In this document: piece by piece, positions 1-8,094 of the stretch
How the letters are laid out: each line of letters opens with the position of its first letter
Numbering within the stretch: position 1 is the stretch's first letter
DNA from: UBA2040 sp002332715
Lineage (GTDB): Bacteria; Bacteroidota; Bacteroidia; Flavobacteriales_D; Crocinitomicaceae
Assembly: GCA_029242295.1 (NCBI GenBank)
Contig: JAQWUF010000068.1
Location: forward strand, 1 to 18,474
Length of the DNA stretch: 18,474 bases
Direction of reading: 5' to 3'
The notes under the pieces: model-generated
What the model was told of the DNA's origin: nothing
The model's database searches: none
What the model saw: the letters and a program-made list of their open reading frames with translations, nothing else
Made by a program: the position numbers and the translations under genes

Positions 1-1609
1 CACCATAAGAAGCACCGACTGCTCCGCGCTTATCTTTGTCGACGTATAATTCTTTCGAAACTTCATCAATGGCTGTCAGGTAATCACGCATCGGCTGACC
101 TCCCCAATCTTTAGAAATGTCGTCGTTCCATTCTTGACCAAAACCAGGCAGTCCCGTTCTATTCGGTGCTACAATAATGTATCCTTGTGATGCCATTAAC
201 ATCAAATTCCAACGATAGGAAAAGAACTGACTTACCATGCTTTGCGGTCCGCCTTGGCAATAGAGTAGTGTTGGGTATTTCTTGTTTGCATCAAAGTTTG
301 GTGGAAACAAAACCCAAGTCAGCATGTCTTTTCCTTCGGAATTTTTAATCCATCTTTCTTCAATTGTTGGATTAGTGATGTTTTTCATCTCCTCCGCATT
401 GACAAAAGTGATTTGAATGATATCTTTTTTCTTTCGGTTATAGATATACAAATCGGTTGGGTCTAGCATAGATTGCATGGCCAAAACAATTTCTTTTTCA
501 GCCAAATCGTAATGAACTACGTTTTTTCTGCCAGTCGTTAATTGGGTTGTTACATTCGATTTTAAATCGTGAGAAAACAATTGCTGAACGCCTCGGTAAG
601 GAGCTGAAAAAATGATGGATTTTCCATTTGATTCCCATTGAAAGTCACTAACGGTAAGGTCCATGCTTAGTTTCAATGGAATGATTTTCCCCGAACTCAA
701 ATCTTTCAATTGAATGACGTTTCGGTCGGCCTCAAAACCATTTCTTTCCATCCGCAACCAAGAAAACTTGATGTTGTTCGGAGAAATGGTAGGTGAATTG
801 TCGTACCCTTTACCATCAGCCGTGTAATTGAAAGTGTTTCCACTTTCGATGGTGTATTCATACACATCGCTATTGGTGCTAGTCGCAAATTCTTTACCTC
901 TCAATTTCTTACTGGTGTAGTACACTTTGTCTCCATTTCCAGAAAAAACTACACTTTCGCTTCCGCTAAAGGGCGGAACTATGCCATCAAAAGCTTCCCC
1001 TTCAAGTAGATCAATTCCTATGTTTGAAACTTTGCCGTTTGCAATGTCGTGTAAAAAAAGATGGGTTTTGAATTCGTCTTCCCACTGATTCCAATGACGG
1101 TAAAATAGATCGTTTTCTATTCTTGCATTTGCCAAAGGTAAATCGGGGTGAATATCTTGAATCGTTTTTTCTGTTTTTACCGAACGCAAAAGAACAATTT
1201 TGTCTTCAAGTGGCGAAAGAACGTATCCATCAACTCCACCGTCTATGTTTGACATTTGCACCTTTTTCGCACCTGTAATATTTATTTTCCACAACTGCAC
1301 TGAACCAGTTTCAGCAGAAAGAAAAGTGATGTCTCCTGATTTTGACCATTTTGCTTCAAACTCTGAAGAAGGTGTTTTGGTAATTTGAGTCGACTTTTTC
1401 TGATCTAAATTGTACACATATAAATCGGTGTTTCCTTTGTTTGCTGCAATATCGTAACTCGAAAGTGAATACAGAATGTTCATTTTGTCAGGTGATAAAT
1501 CGCCACCACTAAGCCGGTTCAATTCCCAAAGTTTCTCGGGACTAAAATTTTGTTGGGCAACCGAAGGAAGACAAAACAATGCCATTCCCAAAAGGAAAAT
1601 GAGTTTCAT
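1..1609 (-). CDS. S9 family peptidase (DPP IV / acylaminoacyl peptidase type), C-terminus outside window
   Basis: This is the first 536 codons of an exported serine peptidase of the prolyl oligopeptidase family, whose members cleave peptides, usually in the periplasm. It starts with a clear signal peptide (MKLIFLLGMALFCLPSVAQ, residues 1-19). Residues of about 25-370 read as a beta-propeller with repeated WSKSG- and SPNN-like strands. From about 390 the alpha/beta hydrolase domain begins, with YCQGGPQS, then APNRTGLPGFG, then GASYGG at the window edge. Ser534 is the expected nucleophile; the catalytic Asp and His lie beyond position 1. I translated the frame through and found no stop or frameshift. 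The gene lies 33 nt downstream of a small membrane protein gene on the same strand, so the two may be co-transcribed. The family call is firm; the specificity (dipeptidyl versus oligopeptidase) is not determined. Confidence 0.9.
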   Translation of the reverse strand, partial: MKLIFLLGMALFCLPSVAQQNFSPEKLWELNRLSGGDLSPDKMNILYSLSSYDIAANKGNTDLYVYNLDQKKSTQITKTPSSEFEAKWSKSGDITFLSAETGSVQLWKINITGAKKVQMSNIDGGVDGYVLSPLEDKIVLLRSVKTEKTIQDIHPDLPLANARIENDLFYRHWNQWEDEFKTHLFLHDIANGKVSNIGIDLLEGEAFDGIVPPFSGSESVVFSGNGDKVYYTSKKLRGKEFATSTNSDVYEYTIESGNTFNYTADGKGYDNSPTISPNNIKFSWLRMERNGFEADRNVIQLKDLSSGKIIPLKLSMDLTVSDFQWESNGKSIIFSAPYRGVQQLFSHDLKSNVTTQLTTGRKNVVHYDLAEKEIVLAMQSMLDPTDLYIYNRKKKDIIQITFVNAEEMKNITNPTIEERWIKNSEGKDMLTWVLFPPNFDANKKYPTLLYCQGGPQSMVSQFFSYRWNLMLMASQGYIIVAPNRTGLPGFGQEWNDDISKDWGGQPMRDYLTAIDEVSKELYVDKDKRGAVGASYG

Positions 1610-1642
1610 ATATTTATTTTGGTAATTGTGAAGATATTAAAT

Positions 1643-1861
1643 CTATTGGGATTGAGGCGTTCCTTGCTCCGATTTATTGCTGTATCTATAACGGCGATAG
1701 ACACTGTATGCCAATAACATAAAGAAAGTTACGGACATTCCAAGTAGCGCGTGACCAAGTGCAGAACTTAAATCGCCGTAAAAAGAAGTTGAAAACACAA
1801 GGATATTAAGACCAACTAAGGTCACAATCATGATTCTTTGAAAACGTCTTATTCCTCTCAT
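1643..1861 (-). CDS. Small two-helix membrane protein, unknown function
   Basis: This is a 72-residue protein with two hydrophobic stretches at about residues 11-28 and 34-55, then a basic RRYRY segment and a polar tail. That pattern suggests an inner-membrane hairpin with a cytoplasmic tail. I do not recognise a named family. An exact -7 promoter element (TAACTTTG on the minus strand, 1870-1863) lies just 2 nt upstream of the first ATG. If it is used, transcription would begin at or inside the first codons and the working start would be Met11 (1831), giving 62 residues. That shorter form still contains both helices. The S9 peptidase gene follows 33 nt downstream. The arginine-rich first ten residues could instead be a normal N-terminus, so I keep the longer form with caution. 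Confidence 0.6.
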   Translation of the reverse strand: MRGIRRFQRIMIVTLVGLNILVFSTSFYGDLSSALGHALLGMSVTFFMLLAYSVYRRYRYSNKSEQGTPQSQ

Positions 1862-1862
1862 T

Positions 1863-1870
1863 CAAAGTTA
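1863..1870 (-). promoter_or_regulatory. Bacteroidota -7 promoter element upstream of the small membrane protein
   Basis: Read on the minus strand this is TAACTTTG, an exact match to TAnnTTTG. The best -33 candidate is a TTTC 16 nt upstream, closer than the usual 19-20, so the promoter is only moderately supported. Its position only 2 nt from the annotated ATG bears on the start choice. Confidence 0.4.
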
Positions 1871-1883
1871 ATGCACATGAAAA

Positions 1884-1933
1884 GTAGAAAATTATTCAGA
1901 AAAATGCAACGAAAAACTGTAAAATAATTCTAC
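1884..1933 (-). terminator. Weak AU-rich stem-loop after the response regulator gene
   Basis: On the minus strand, directly after the response-regulator stop codon, GTAGAATTATT (1933-1923) can pair with AATAATTTTCTAC (1896-1884), leaving a 2-nt bulge and a loop of 26 nt. A short TTTTC run follows. This could end the two-component transcript and separate it from the membrane protein and peptidase genes. The stem is AT-rich and the loop is long, so confidence is low. Confidence 0.3.
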
Positions 1934-2614
1934 TTACTCTTTGATAACCAATTTAAAACCCTTCCCATGTACATTCATTATCTCAATGTTCGGATCTTCT
2001 CTCAACAGCTTTCTGATTTTCGCAATGTATACATCCATGCTTCGACCGTTGAAATAATTGTCATCGCCCCAAATGGCACGCAAAGTTGCCTGTCTGTCCA
2101 AAATTTCATTTTTGTTTTTAACTAATAAATGAAGCAATTGATTCTCTTTCGTTGTCAATTTTTTCTTGCCTTCGGCTAAATGTAAAATACGATACGTTGG
2201 TTCGTAAGCAATCGTCCCGACCTGGTATTTTTCTTCTTCGCTGGCTTCACCAATGTCTGCACGACGAGAAATTGCCGTGATGCGCGCCAAAAGCTCTTCC
2301 ATAGAGAATGGTTTGGTCAAATAATCATCGGCACCAAGGGCGAAACCTTCTAGTTTGTCTTCTTTCATCGCTTTCGCCGTCAAGAATAAAATCGGCACTT
2401 TCTTGTCCAATTCTCGTATCTCTTTTGCCAAAGTAAAACCATCCATTTCCGGCATCATAACATCGAAAATGCAAAAGTCAAATTTCTTTTGATTGAATCG
2501 TTCGAAAGCTAATTTCCCATTTCTGGTTAAATCAACTTGGTATCCTTTACTCTTTAGAAAATTTGAAAGTAATTCTCCCAAATTTAAATCATCTTCTGCC
2601 AATAATATGTTCAT
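1934..2614 (-). CDS. OmpR-family response regulator (RprY-like)
   Basis: This is a cytoplasmic two-component response regulator of 226 residues, the usual OmpR/PhoB size. The receiver domain (1-120) has all key residues: acidic Glu7/Asp8/Asp9, phospho-acceptor Asp51 in FDVMMPEMDG, Thr79 and Lys101 in TKPF. Residues of about 130-226 form a winged-helix DNA-binding domain (LTTKENQLLHLLV, then NGRSMDVYIAKIRKLL and GKGFKL). Its start lies 4 nt after the stop of the sensor kinase gene, so the two form one operon with the kinase first. By family resemblance it is close to the RprX/RprY pair of Bacteroides, but the stimulus and target genes cannot be read from the sequence. Confidence 0.93.
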   Translation of the reverse strand: MNILLAEDDLNLGELLSNFLKSKGYQVDLTRNGKLAFERFNQKKFDFCIFDVMMPEMDGFTLAKEIRELDKKVPILFLTAKAMKEDKLEGFALGADDYLTKPFSMEELLARITAISRRADIGEASEEEKYQVGTIAYEPTYRILHLAEGKKKLTTKENQLLHLLVKNKNEILDRQATLRAIWGDDNYFNGRSMDVYIAKIRKLLREDPNIEIMNVHGKGFKLVIKE

Positions 2615-2618
2615 CGTA

Positions 2619-4247
2619 TTATGTATTAGTGTTAATTTCTATTCCAAATGTCGAGCCTTCCCCGTAGATACTTTTTACAGTTAAGTTCCATTTGTGCATT
2701 TCGGCAATTGATTTCACATAGCTCAAACCGAGACCAAAGCCTTTCACATTGTGCACATTTCCAGTAGGAACACGGAATAATTTATCAAATATTTTATCAA
2801 TGTGCTCTTTTTTTATCCCAATTCCATTATCCTTCACTTCAATTCGGATACTATTTTTTTCTTTTTTTACAGTAACTGCAATCGCAGGAGCTTCAGCGCT
2901 ATATTTTATTGCGTTGTCTATCAGGTTGTTAATGCAATTTGAAAGATGCATCTTATCTGCAGAGACTTCCATCATTTCCTGAGAAATATTTGTTTTTAAA
3001 GTACCACCCAAGGAATTGACGCGAAGCTGAACGTTTTGCGTAATATCATACACCAATTCGTTCAATAGTATTGTTTCTTCTTGCAAGTTGATTTTTCCTT
3101 TTTCGAGGACATTACTTTGTAAAATACTTTCGACAAGTAAACTCAATCGTTTGTTTTCTTCACCAATCATTTTCACATAAGGAGAAGCTTTTTCGACTGC
3201 GGTGCCCATCATTTGGCTATCACTCATTGCTTCGCAAGCCAAAGAAATGGTGCTAATTGGTGTTTTGAATTCGTGGGTCATGTTATTCACAAAATCGTTT
3301 TTCAAATCGGACAAGCGTTTTTGCGCCAAGATAGTTCGGAACATGAAGACGATGGTAATGACGATGATCAACATCAAAGCCAGACTAAAACCAATTGTGC
3401 CCAACATTTCTCTTAAGATGAAGGCATTTCGTTTTGGAAAATAAACATGTAAGGTCAAATGATCTTCTAGCATGTTGCTCGGGAACATTTGGGTTCGACT
3501 CGAGACGGTTAACGATGTATCTATTTTTACATTGTAGGTTTTTGGTGGGTCAGGGAAAACAACGGGTAAGGTATTCTCCCCTTCAATCATGAATTGATAT
3601 TCCTGAGGCAATTCGTCGGTCGATAATTCATTTTTTATGACCGAATCCAAGAAAGCGATGTCTATTCTTTCAAATGGCTGGAGATAGACATTACTTCGGA
3701 AGGTTTCAATCAACATTTCGTTGACGAACTTGGCCTTTTTAAACATCTGTTGTAGGACTTTTTGGTCCAACTGAATAGCTACAGCCACTGAATCATTTTG
3801 TGGAATCGTCTTTTTTTGCTGGTCAAAAAGTTCGCGCAATTGCCTTACATCTCGAGCAAGTACTTTGTGTTCTGCAGTTATTCCGGTTAGAGAATCAAAC
3901 GATCTACCTTTTACAACCAAATAGTCGTGTAAACCATCGGGTTCTAAAATGGAAGTGTCTTTTATTGAAATCGATTCATTTAAACTTAACAAGTTCTGAA
4001 ATTCTTCTTTCAGAACATCTCGATATTGTCCACTAAAATCTTTGTTGACAATCTGCATGTAACGCTGGATGTCTTCCGATTTTTCATGTTGTAAAGCAAT
4101 TTTCTCAAGCGATGTGCTTAGCTTACGTTTGAACTGGTAGTTTTTCCGATTATACAATTGACCAACTTGCACTGCTTGAATGACAAGTAGAGAGAACAAT
4201 GCTGTTCCAACTAATAACGATACTATATTAATTCTTGCCTTCCTCAA
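2619..4247 (-). CDS. Membrane sensor histidine kinase (RprX-like)
   Basis: This is a 542-residue sensor kinase paired with the adjacent response regulator. Transmembrane helix 1 is at about residues 8-28 and helix 2 at about 282-304. The 250 residues between them form a periplasmic sensor region with no domain I recognise. The HisKA domain carries NMTHEFKTP with phospho-acceptor His325. The ATPase domain has the N box (around Asn441-Asn445), the G1 box DNGIG (473-477) and the G2 box GFGLGLS (503-509), so the enzyme looks complete. The start is TTG at 4247: no ATG lies in frame before an upstream stop, and the first helix begins eight residues in. The upstream space (4248-4377) is shared with a divergent gene. 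I see only a weak TAATTTCG -7-like site there for this gene. Confidence 0.92.
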   Translation of the reverse strand: MRKARINIVSLLVGTALFSLLVIQAVQVGQLYNRKNYQFKRKLSTSLEKIALQHEKSEDIQRYMQIVNKDFSGQYRDVLKEEFQNLLSLNESISIKDTSILEPDGLHDYLVVKGRSFDSLTGITAEHKVLARDVRQLRELFDQQKKTIPQNDSVAVAIQLDQKVLQQMFKKAKFVNEMLIETFRSNVYLQPFERIDIAFLDSVIKNELSTDELPQEYQFMIEGENTLPVVFPDPPKTYNVKIDTSLTVSSRTQMFPSNMLEDHLTLHVYFPKRNAFILREMLGTIGFSLALMLIIVITIVFMFRTILAQKRLSDLKNDFVNNMTHEFKTPISTISLACEAMSDSQMMGTAVEKASPYVKMIGEENKRLSLLVESILQSNVLEKGKINLQEETILLNELVYDITQNVQLRVNSLGGTLKTNISQEMMEVSADKMHLSNCINNLIDNAIKYSAEAPAIAVTVKKEKNSIRIEVKDNGIGIKKEHIDKIFDKLFRVPTGNVHNVKGFGLGLSYVKSIAEMHKWNLTVKSIYGEGSTFGIEINTNT

Positions 4248-4377
4248 TCGCTGCTTTTTATCGAAATTAATCTATCATTTCTGTCTTTAACAGAGCTTAA
4301 CCTTTTTTAACGCGTTTGTCAGGAGCGAGGTAAGACATATTGTTTCATCGAAAAGTCTTAAATTGGACAAAAAAAAG

Positions 4378-5088
4378 ATGAATTTGACAACGCGAAACCT
4401 TGGTTCTGTCTTAAAATGGATACTTCGAAAAACTCTTCGAGTGTTCCTTGTTTTTCTTGCTTTCATTCTTTTGTATTTAATTATCGGATTTATTTTATCT
4501 AGAATTTCGACCAGTAAAGAGTTGTCTAAAGATCAAACTATTGAGATTTTTGTCCTCTTCAATGGAGTGCACACCGATGTGGTGATGCCGTACACCAACA
4601 AGGTGAAAAATTGGAAACGAACCTTCCCGTCTTCCAATACCCGTGGAACAAACACAGATTTTAATTGGGTTGCGGTAGGTTGGGGTGACAAAGGGTTTTA
4701 CTTGGATACCCCAACTTGGGGCGATCTGACCTTTAAAACTGCCACAAAAGCAGCATTTGGGTTGAGCACGGCTGCAGTACATGCCACCTTGTACAAGAAC
4801 ATGGGCGAAAGTGAAACGGCAAAGTCGATTCGTATCAGCAAGGAACAATATAAACTTTTGGTGAAGTACATCGATGCGCATGTTCGAAAAAGTAAATTGG
4901 GTTTATCGCAGAATATTTCCACCAATGCTGTTTATGGCGATGACGATGCGTTTTATGAATCCCGGGGAATTTATTCCATGTTTCATACCTGCAACACCTG
5001 GGCAAATGGTGCATTGAAGGCATGTAAACAACGAGCATGTTTGTGGACGTGGAATTCGTCTTCGATTTTGCGCTTGCATGAAAAATAG
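4378..5088 (+). CDS. DUF2459 / TIGR02117 family membrane-anchored protein
   Basis: This is a 236-residue protein with one N-terminal membrane helix (about residues 20-41) and a soluble domain that is probably periplasmic. Family hallmarks are NGVHTDVVMP (His65), WVAVGWGDKGFY, DTPTWGDL and FHTCNTWANGAL (His203, Cys205), followed by KACLWT-like residues. Members are annotated as DUF2459. The pairing of a conserved NGVH histidine with a CNTW cysteine recalls NlpC/P60-like thiol hydrolases, but that is my inference and the function is not established. I chose ATG 4378; a TTG five codons upstream (4363) is the only other in-frame start close by. The gene is divergent from the sensor kinase and precedes rluF, which has its own promoter in the 60-nt gap. 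Confidence 0.8.
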   Translation: MNLTTRNLGSVLKWILRKTLRVFLVFLAFILLYLIIGFILSRISTSKELSKDQTIEIFVLFNGVHTDVVMPYTNKVKNWKRTFPSSNTRGTNTDFNWVAVGWGDKGFYLDTPTWGDLTFKTATKAAFGLSTAAVHATLYKNMGESETAKSIRISKEQYKLLVKYIDAHVRKSKLGLSQNISTNAVYGDDDAFYESRGIYSMFHTCNTWANGALKACKQRACLWTWNSSSILRLHEK

Positions 5089-5100
5089 TATGCTTTGTTA

Positions 5101-5132
5101 TTTCATGAGGCCGTTCCCTTTCCTTATCTTTG
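5101..5132 (+). promoter_or_regulatory. Bacteroidota-type promoter of rluF
   Basis: An exact -7 element TATCTTTG (5125-5132) is preceded at a 20-nt spacing by TTTC (5101-5104), a near match to the -33 TTTG. Predicted transcription starts near 5139, ten bases before ATG 5149. This excludes the upstream in-frame ATG at 5095 as the working start of rluF. Confidence 0.6.
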
Positions 5133-5148
5133 CAGCGATATATCGAAG

Positions 5149-5910
5149 ATGGAAGAAAAGAAGCAAACCCGAATCAACAAATATTTAAGTGAAATTGGTT
5201 ACTGTTCCCGAAGAGGCGCTGACAAATTGATTGAAGCTGGACGTGTCACTATAAACGGGAAAGTGCCCGAAATGGGAACGAAGATATCTGAAGGTGATTT
5301 AGTAGCTGTGGATGGAGAACAAGTTTCCAAAACGGAGGAAGGACATGTGTACATTGCGTTCAATAAACCAATTGGCATCGTTTGCACCACGGACACTCGA
5401 GTTGAGCCGGATAACATTATCGATTTCATCAATTTCCCACGTCGCATTTTCCCGATCGGACGACTGGACAAACCGAGCGAAGGTTTAATTTTCTTGACCA
5501 GCGATGGAGACATCGTCAACAAGATTTTAAGAGCTAGAAATCACCATGAAAAAGAATATTTGGTAAGTGTAAATTATCCGATCACAAAAGGATTTTTGGA
5601 AGATATGCGCGCAGGTGTTGCCATTTTAGACACGGTAACTCGACCATGCGAAGTAGAACAAATTGGTCGTTTTGAGTTCAAGATTATTCTTACACAAGGA
5701 TTGAATCGTCAAATTCGCCGTATGTGCGAAGCTTTAGGATATGAAGTGCAAACTTTGCAACGCGTCCGCATTATGAATATCCATTTGAACATGCCAGTAG
5801 GTGAATGGAGAGATTTAACTGCTGCTGAGCTCAAAGAAATAGATAGAATGACAGAGCATTCGGTGAAAACCTACGCACCCGACGAAGAAGGAATGGACGA
5901 ACAGGAATAG
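5149..5910 (+). CDS. rluF: 23S rRNA pseudouridine synthase, RluF-like
   Basis: This enzyme isomerises uridine to pseudouridine in rRNA; RluF acts on 23S rRNA U2604 (E. coli numbering). It is 253 residues long. The S4 RNA-binding domain is at about 7-65 (RINKYLSEIG, SRRGADKLIEAG, VTINGK). The RsuA/RluB/E/F catalytic domain follows, with GRLDKPSEGLIFLTSDGD containing the catalytic Asp107, then HEKEYLVSV and LTQGLNRQIRRMC. An acidic tail rich in Glu and Asp ends the protein. The frame is open back to ATG 5095, but the promoter -7 element at 5125-5132 lies inside that extension and the S4 domain begins just after ATG 5149. The assignment to RluF rather than RluB or RluE rests on the QGLNRQIRRMCEALGYEV-type segment and is likely but not certain. 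Confidence 0.88.
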   Translation: MEEKKQTRINKYLSEIGYCSRRGADKLIEAGRVTINGKVPEMGTKISEGDLVAVDGEQVSKTEEGHVYIAFNKPIGIVCTTDTRVEPDNIIDFINFPRRIFPIGRLDKPSEGLIFLTSDGDIVNKILRARNHHEKEYLVSVNYPITKGFLEDMRAGVAILDTVTRPCEVEQIGRFEFKIILTQGLNRQIRRMCEALGYEVQTLQRVRIMNIHLNMPVGEWRDLTAAELKEIDRMTEHSVKTYAPDEEGMDEQE

Positions 5911-5926
5911 GGATAAAAAAACAACT

Positions 5927-6750
5927 TTGAAGAAGAAAATCATATATACTTTATCCGGAATTTTCCCAAAGCGATTTGTGGATTATGCGTATTACAAACT
6001 GACGCATCCTCAAGTTCACAAGCTGCGGCCTCATGAAGAAGGGGTCATTGCGAAAGCCGATAAAGAAAGGATTCAGTTTAATGACTTCGACATTCAATTG
6101 TATGAATGGAAAGCGGGCCATCAAAAGGTAATGTTGATTCATGGATGGGAAGGGCAAGCGGGCAATTTTGCCGATTTAATCGACAAATTAGTTGCGAAAA
6201 ACATCACGGTTCTTGCTTTTGACGGCCCATCTCATGGCAATAGTTCAACAGGTAAAGGGAGACAAGTTTGTTTGAATTCGCCGAATTAGTCGGTGTTTTG
6301 GTCGAACATTTTAAAGTTTCAAAATTGGTTTCGCATAGTTTTGGTGGGGTTGCCACAACATATTCACTTTCTCAAAAACAACATTTACAAATAGATAAAT
6401 ATGCTCTTTTCACTACGCCAGATCGTTTTGCGGACCGGATTAATGTCGTTGCTGAACAAGTTGGCTTGCACGACAAGGTGAAAAAGAAATTAATCACAAA
6501 ACTCGAATTCGAACTCAAGCTTGATCTTTCTATTTTGAATGTAAGCAATTTTGTTAAAGGCGTTTCAGTAAAAGATGCCTATATCGTCCATGATACTTTC
6601 GATAAAGTTTTGAGCGTTGAAGAGTCCAAAAGAGTAGTAGAAGGTTGGTCAGCCGCAACTTTAGAAGAGGTGCGCGAAACGGGACATTTTCGCATTCTCC
6701 GAACAGATGAGGTATTAAAGAAGGTTATTTCTTTTTTGGAGTTTGATTAG
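5927..6750 (+). pseudogene. Alpha/beta hydrolase interrupted by a -1 frameshift
   Basis: Two overlapping frames together encode one alpha/beta-hydrolase of about 274 residues. The first frame (5927-6289, TTG start 16 nt after rluF) gives the N-terminus, the oxyanion region LIHGWEGQAGNF and FDGPSHGNSS. The second frame (up to 6750) gives LVSHSFGGVATTY with the nucleophile Ser, the acid candidate in HDTFDKV and the histidine in ETGHFRIL. The break falls at the GGG of 6257-6259. Restoring one G to that run joins the frames as TGKGETSLFEFAELV without losing conserved residues. All triad residues survive, so the lesion is either very recent or a sequencing error in a short G run. The first-frame product alone would lack the whole active site. 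Family hydrolases act on diverse esters; the substrate is unknown. Confidence 0.8.
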
Positions 6751-6769
6751 GCTTCGTTGCTAAGAGAAG

Positions 6770-6800
6770 TTGATTAATATAACTAGAGTGCGTATTTTTG
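6770..6800 (+). promoter_or_regulatory. Bacteroidota-type promoter of the 6816 gene
   Basis: An exact -7 element TATTTTTG (6793-6800) has a weak -33 candidate TTGA (6770-6773) 19 nt upstream. The -7 element covers the in-frame TTG at 6798, so translation must start later, at ATG 6816, about ten bases after the predicted transcription start. Confidence 0.5.
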
Positions 6801-6815
6801 CCCAAAATTATTGCC

Positions 6816-7226
6816 ATGCGAGAAGAATTATTTGGTCCCAAAGTTGAGAATATTGGTGTTGCTATCATTGAAGAATTGACGAAAACCAACGAAAAAATCT
6901 ATAACGTGTTCTTGGCAAATTTCAGAGAAGATATCATTGAAGGAATTATCATAACCAGCAAAGGATATGGCAATAACGCAAATACGGGCGAAAAGGTGGA
7001 GACATCAACACTTCGGCGCTGTATTGAAGTGATGCTTCCTGAAGAAATCGCGAAAGTTGAACCGATAATGCCGGATGTTTTTGGGCTGGCAAACGAGTAT
7101 TGGGTAAGTTTTTGGATTGAGGATAAGATGTATGACAAGAAATTCGTTTTTCTTCCTGAAACCATTCAGGAAAAGAACATAAAACATATTACAAAATTGA
7201 ACGCAAGAGGGGTAATGATTATTTGA
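6816..7226 (+). CDS. Conserved-looking hypothetical protein, 136 aa
   Basis: This is a soluble, acidic protein of 136 residues with no signal peptide, no membrane segment and no motif I recognise. It contains alternating hydrophobic strands such as VGVAIIEEL-like and FVFLPETI segments and a glycine/asparagine loop (SKGYGNNANTGE), suggesting a compact alpha/beta fold. Codon use resembles the neighbouring genes. The start is taken as ATG 6816 because an exact -7 promoter element ends at 6800; this removes six residues from the open frame. It has its own promoter and is convergent with the MerR gene; their 3' ends overlap by 8 nt (7219-7226). No function is proposed. Confidence 0.7.
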   Translation: MREELFGPKVENIGVAIIEELTKTNEKIYNVFLANFREDIIEGIIITSKGYGNNANTGEKVETSTLRRCIEVMLPEEIAKVEPIMPDVFGLANEYWVSFWIEDKMYDKKFVFLPETIQEKNIKHITKLNARGVMII

Positions 7227-8094
7227 TGCAGTACAAGGCTTCTAAATCTTTGGTATTGTGCACAGGGTGTATGAATTTTTTTAATTTACTCTCATTCATT
7301 TTCACTTGATATCCTCCAGCATAGATAGGTAAGTCACCTAAATCCTTTCGCATTTTCTTAAATAAATTCTCGTAATAGTCAGTCTCGGTGGCAGTCAAAA
7401 CTGATGTAAGCAATGCTTTCGGATTCAAGCGCTCTACGCATTCTATGACTGCATCATACGGCAAGCTTTGTCCCAAATAAAAGGAATGCACACCATTACT
7501 TCTTAACATATAATGATAAAAAAGTAAACTCAGTTCGTGCCACTCATACTCCGGCAAAAACAGTAAAACTTTAGGAGATTTTGGATCAGGCACAGGAAGC
7601 AGAGCAGTTTCTGAGATTAATTTTTGCCGAATTAAATGAGTAATGAAATGCTCTTGTCCAGGATTTATCGTACCAGTAATCCACATAATTCCTATTCTTT
7701 CTAAAAATTGAACGAGATGATTTGAGAATGTTTTTTCTAAGCCATGCTCTTCTATCAATTGTCCAATAGTTTCTTCGAAACAAGATTCATCCAATTCAAT
7801 GAGCGCGAGCAAAAGCTTTTCGAAATAGACATCCGTTTTACCTGCAGAATGCAACTCACGCACTTTCCCGTTTCTCTCTCCTTCGTTTATTTCCGCTATG
7901 TGAGAAATTTTCCAACCATTCTTATTTAAGATGGCTACGTTTAATATAGTAGTCAAATCGGTTTCAGAATACGTTCTAATTTTGGTGTCAGTTCGCTTTG
8001 GTTTCAATATGCCATAACGCTTCTCCCATATCCGTATTGTATGAGATTTGATGCCTGTTAGCGTTTCAATATCTTTTATTTTATATTCTCCCAT
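7219..8094 (-). CDS. MerR-family regulator with B12-binding domain (CarH/LitR-like photoreceptor candidate)
   Basis: This is a 291-residue transcription regulator. Residues 3-70 are a MerR winged helix (IKDIETLTGIKSHTIRIWEKRY). Residues of about 85-165 are the helical bundle that caps the cobalamin in CarH, with W138 followed nine residues later by E148-H149, the Wx9EH signature. Residues of about 174-290 are a Rossmann-like B12 domain with E184xH186 (lower-axial histidine), S231xL233 and G260-G261. Known relatives bind adenosylcobalamin in the dark as tetramers, repress DNA, and fall apart in light to switch on carotenoid or photolyase genes. The position of Thermus CarH His132 is Ile139 here, and the ExHxxG glycine is Ser189. 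The gene is divergent from a lipoprotein gene and convergent with the 6816 gene. The B12-binding call is well supported; light sensing is inferred. Confidence 0.88.
   Translation of the reverse strand: MGEYKIKDIETLTGIKSHTIRIWEKRYGILKPKRTDTKIRTYSETDLTTILNVAILNKNGWKISHIAEINEGERNGKVRELHSAGKTDVYFEKLLLALIELDESCFEETIGQLIEEHGLEKTFSNHLVQFLERIGIMWITGTINPGQEHFITHLIRQKLISETALLPVPDPKSPKVLLFLPEYEWHELSLLFYHYMLRSNGVHSFYLGQSLPYDAVIECVERLNPKALLTSVLTATETDYYENLFKKMRKDLGDLPIYAGGYQVKMNESKLKKFIHPVHNTKDLEALYCIK

Noticed and set aside
4378..5088. Calling the DUF2459 protein an NlpC/P60 peptidase
   Set aside because: A conserved His (NGVH) and Cys (CNTW) are present, but the order and surrounding motifs do not match NlpC/P60, and no activity is established for the family as far as I know.
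6253..6262. Programmed -1 frameshifting at AAAGGGA in the hydrolase
   Set aside because: The heptamer has slippery letters but the wrong phase: the first frame reads AAA GGG AGA, not A AAG GGA. No downstream structure was evident, and a hydrolase is not a typical recoded gene. A lost G is simpler.
7219..7226. Overlapping 3' ends of the 6816 gene and the MerR gene as a regulatory antisense pair
   Set aside because: Eight bases of convergent overlap is common in compact genomes and gives no evidence of antisense control by itself.
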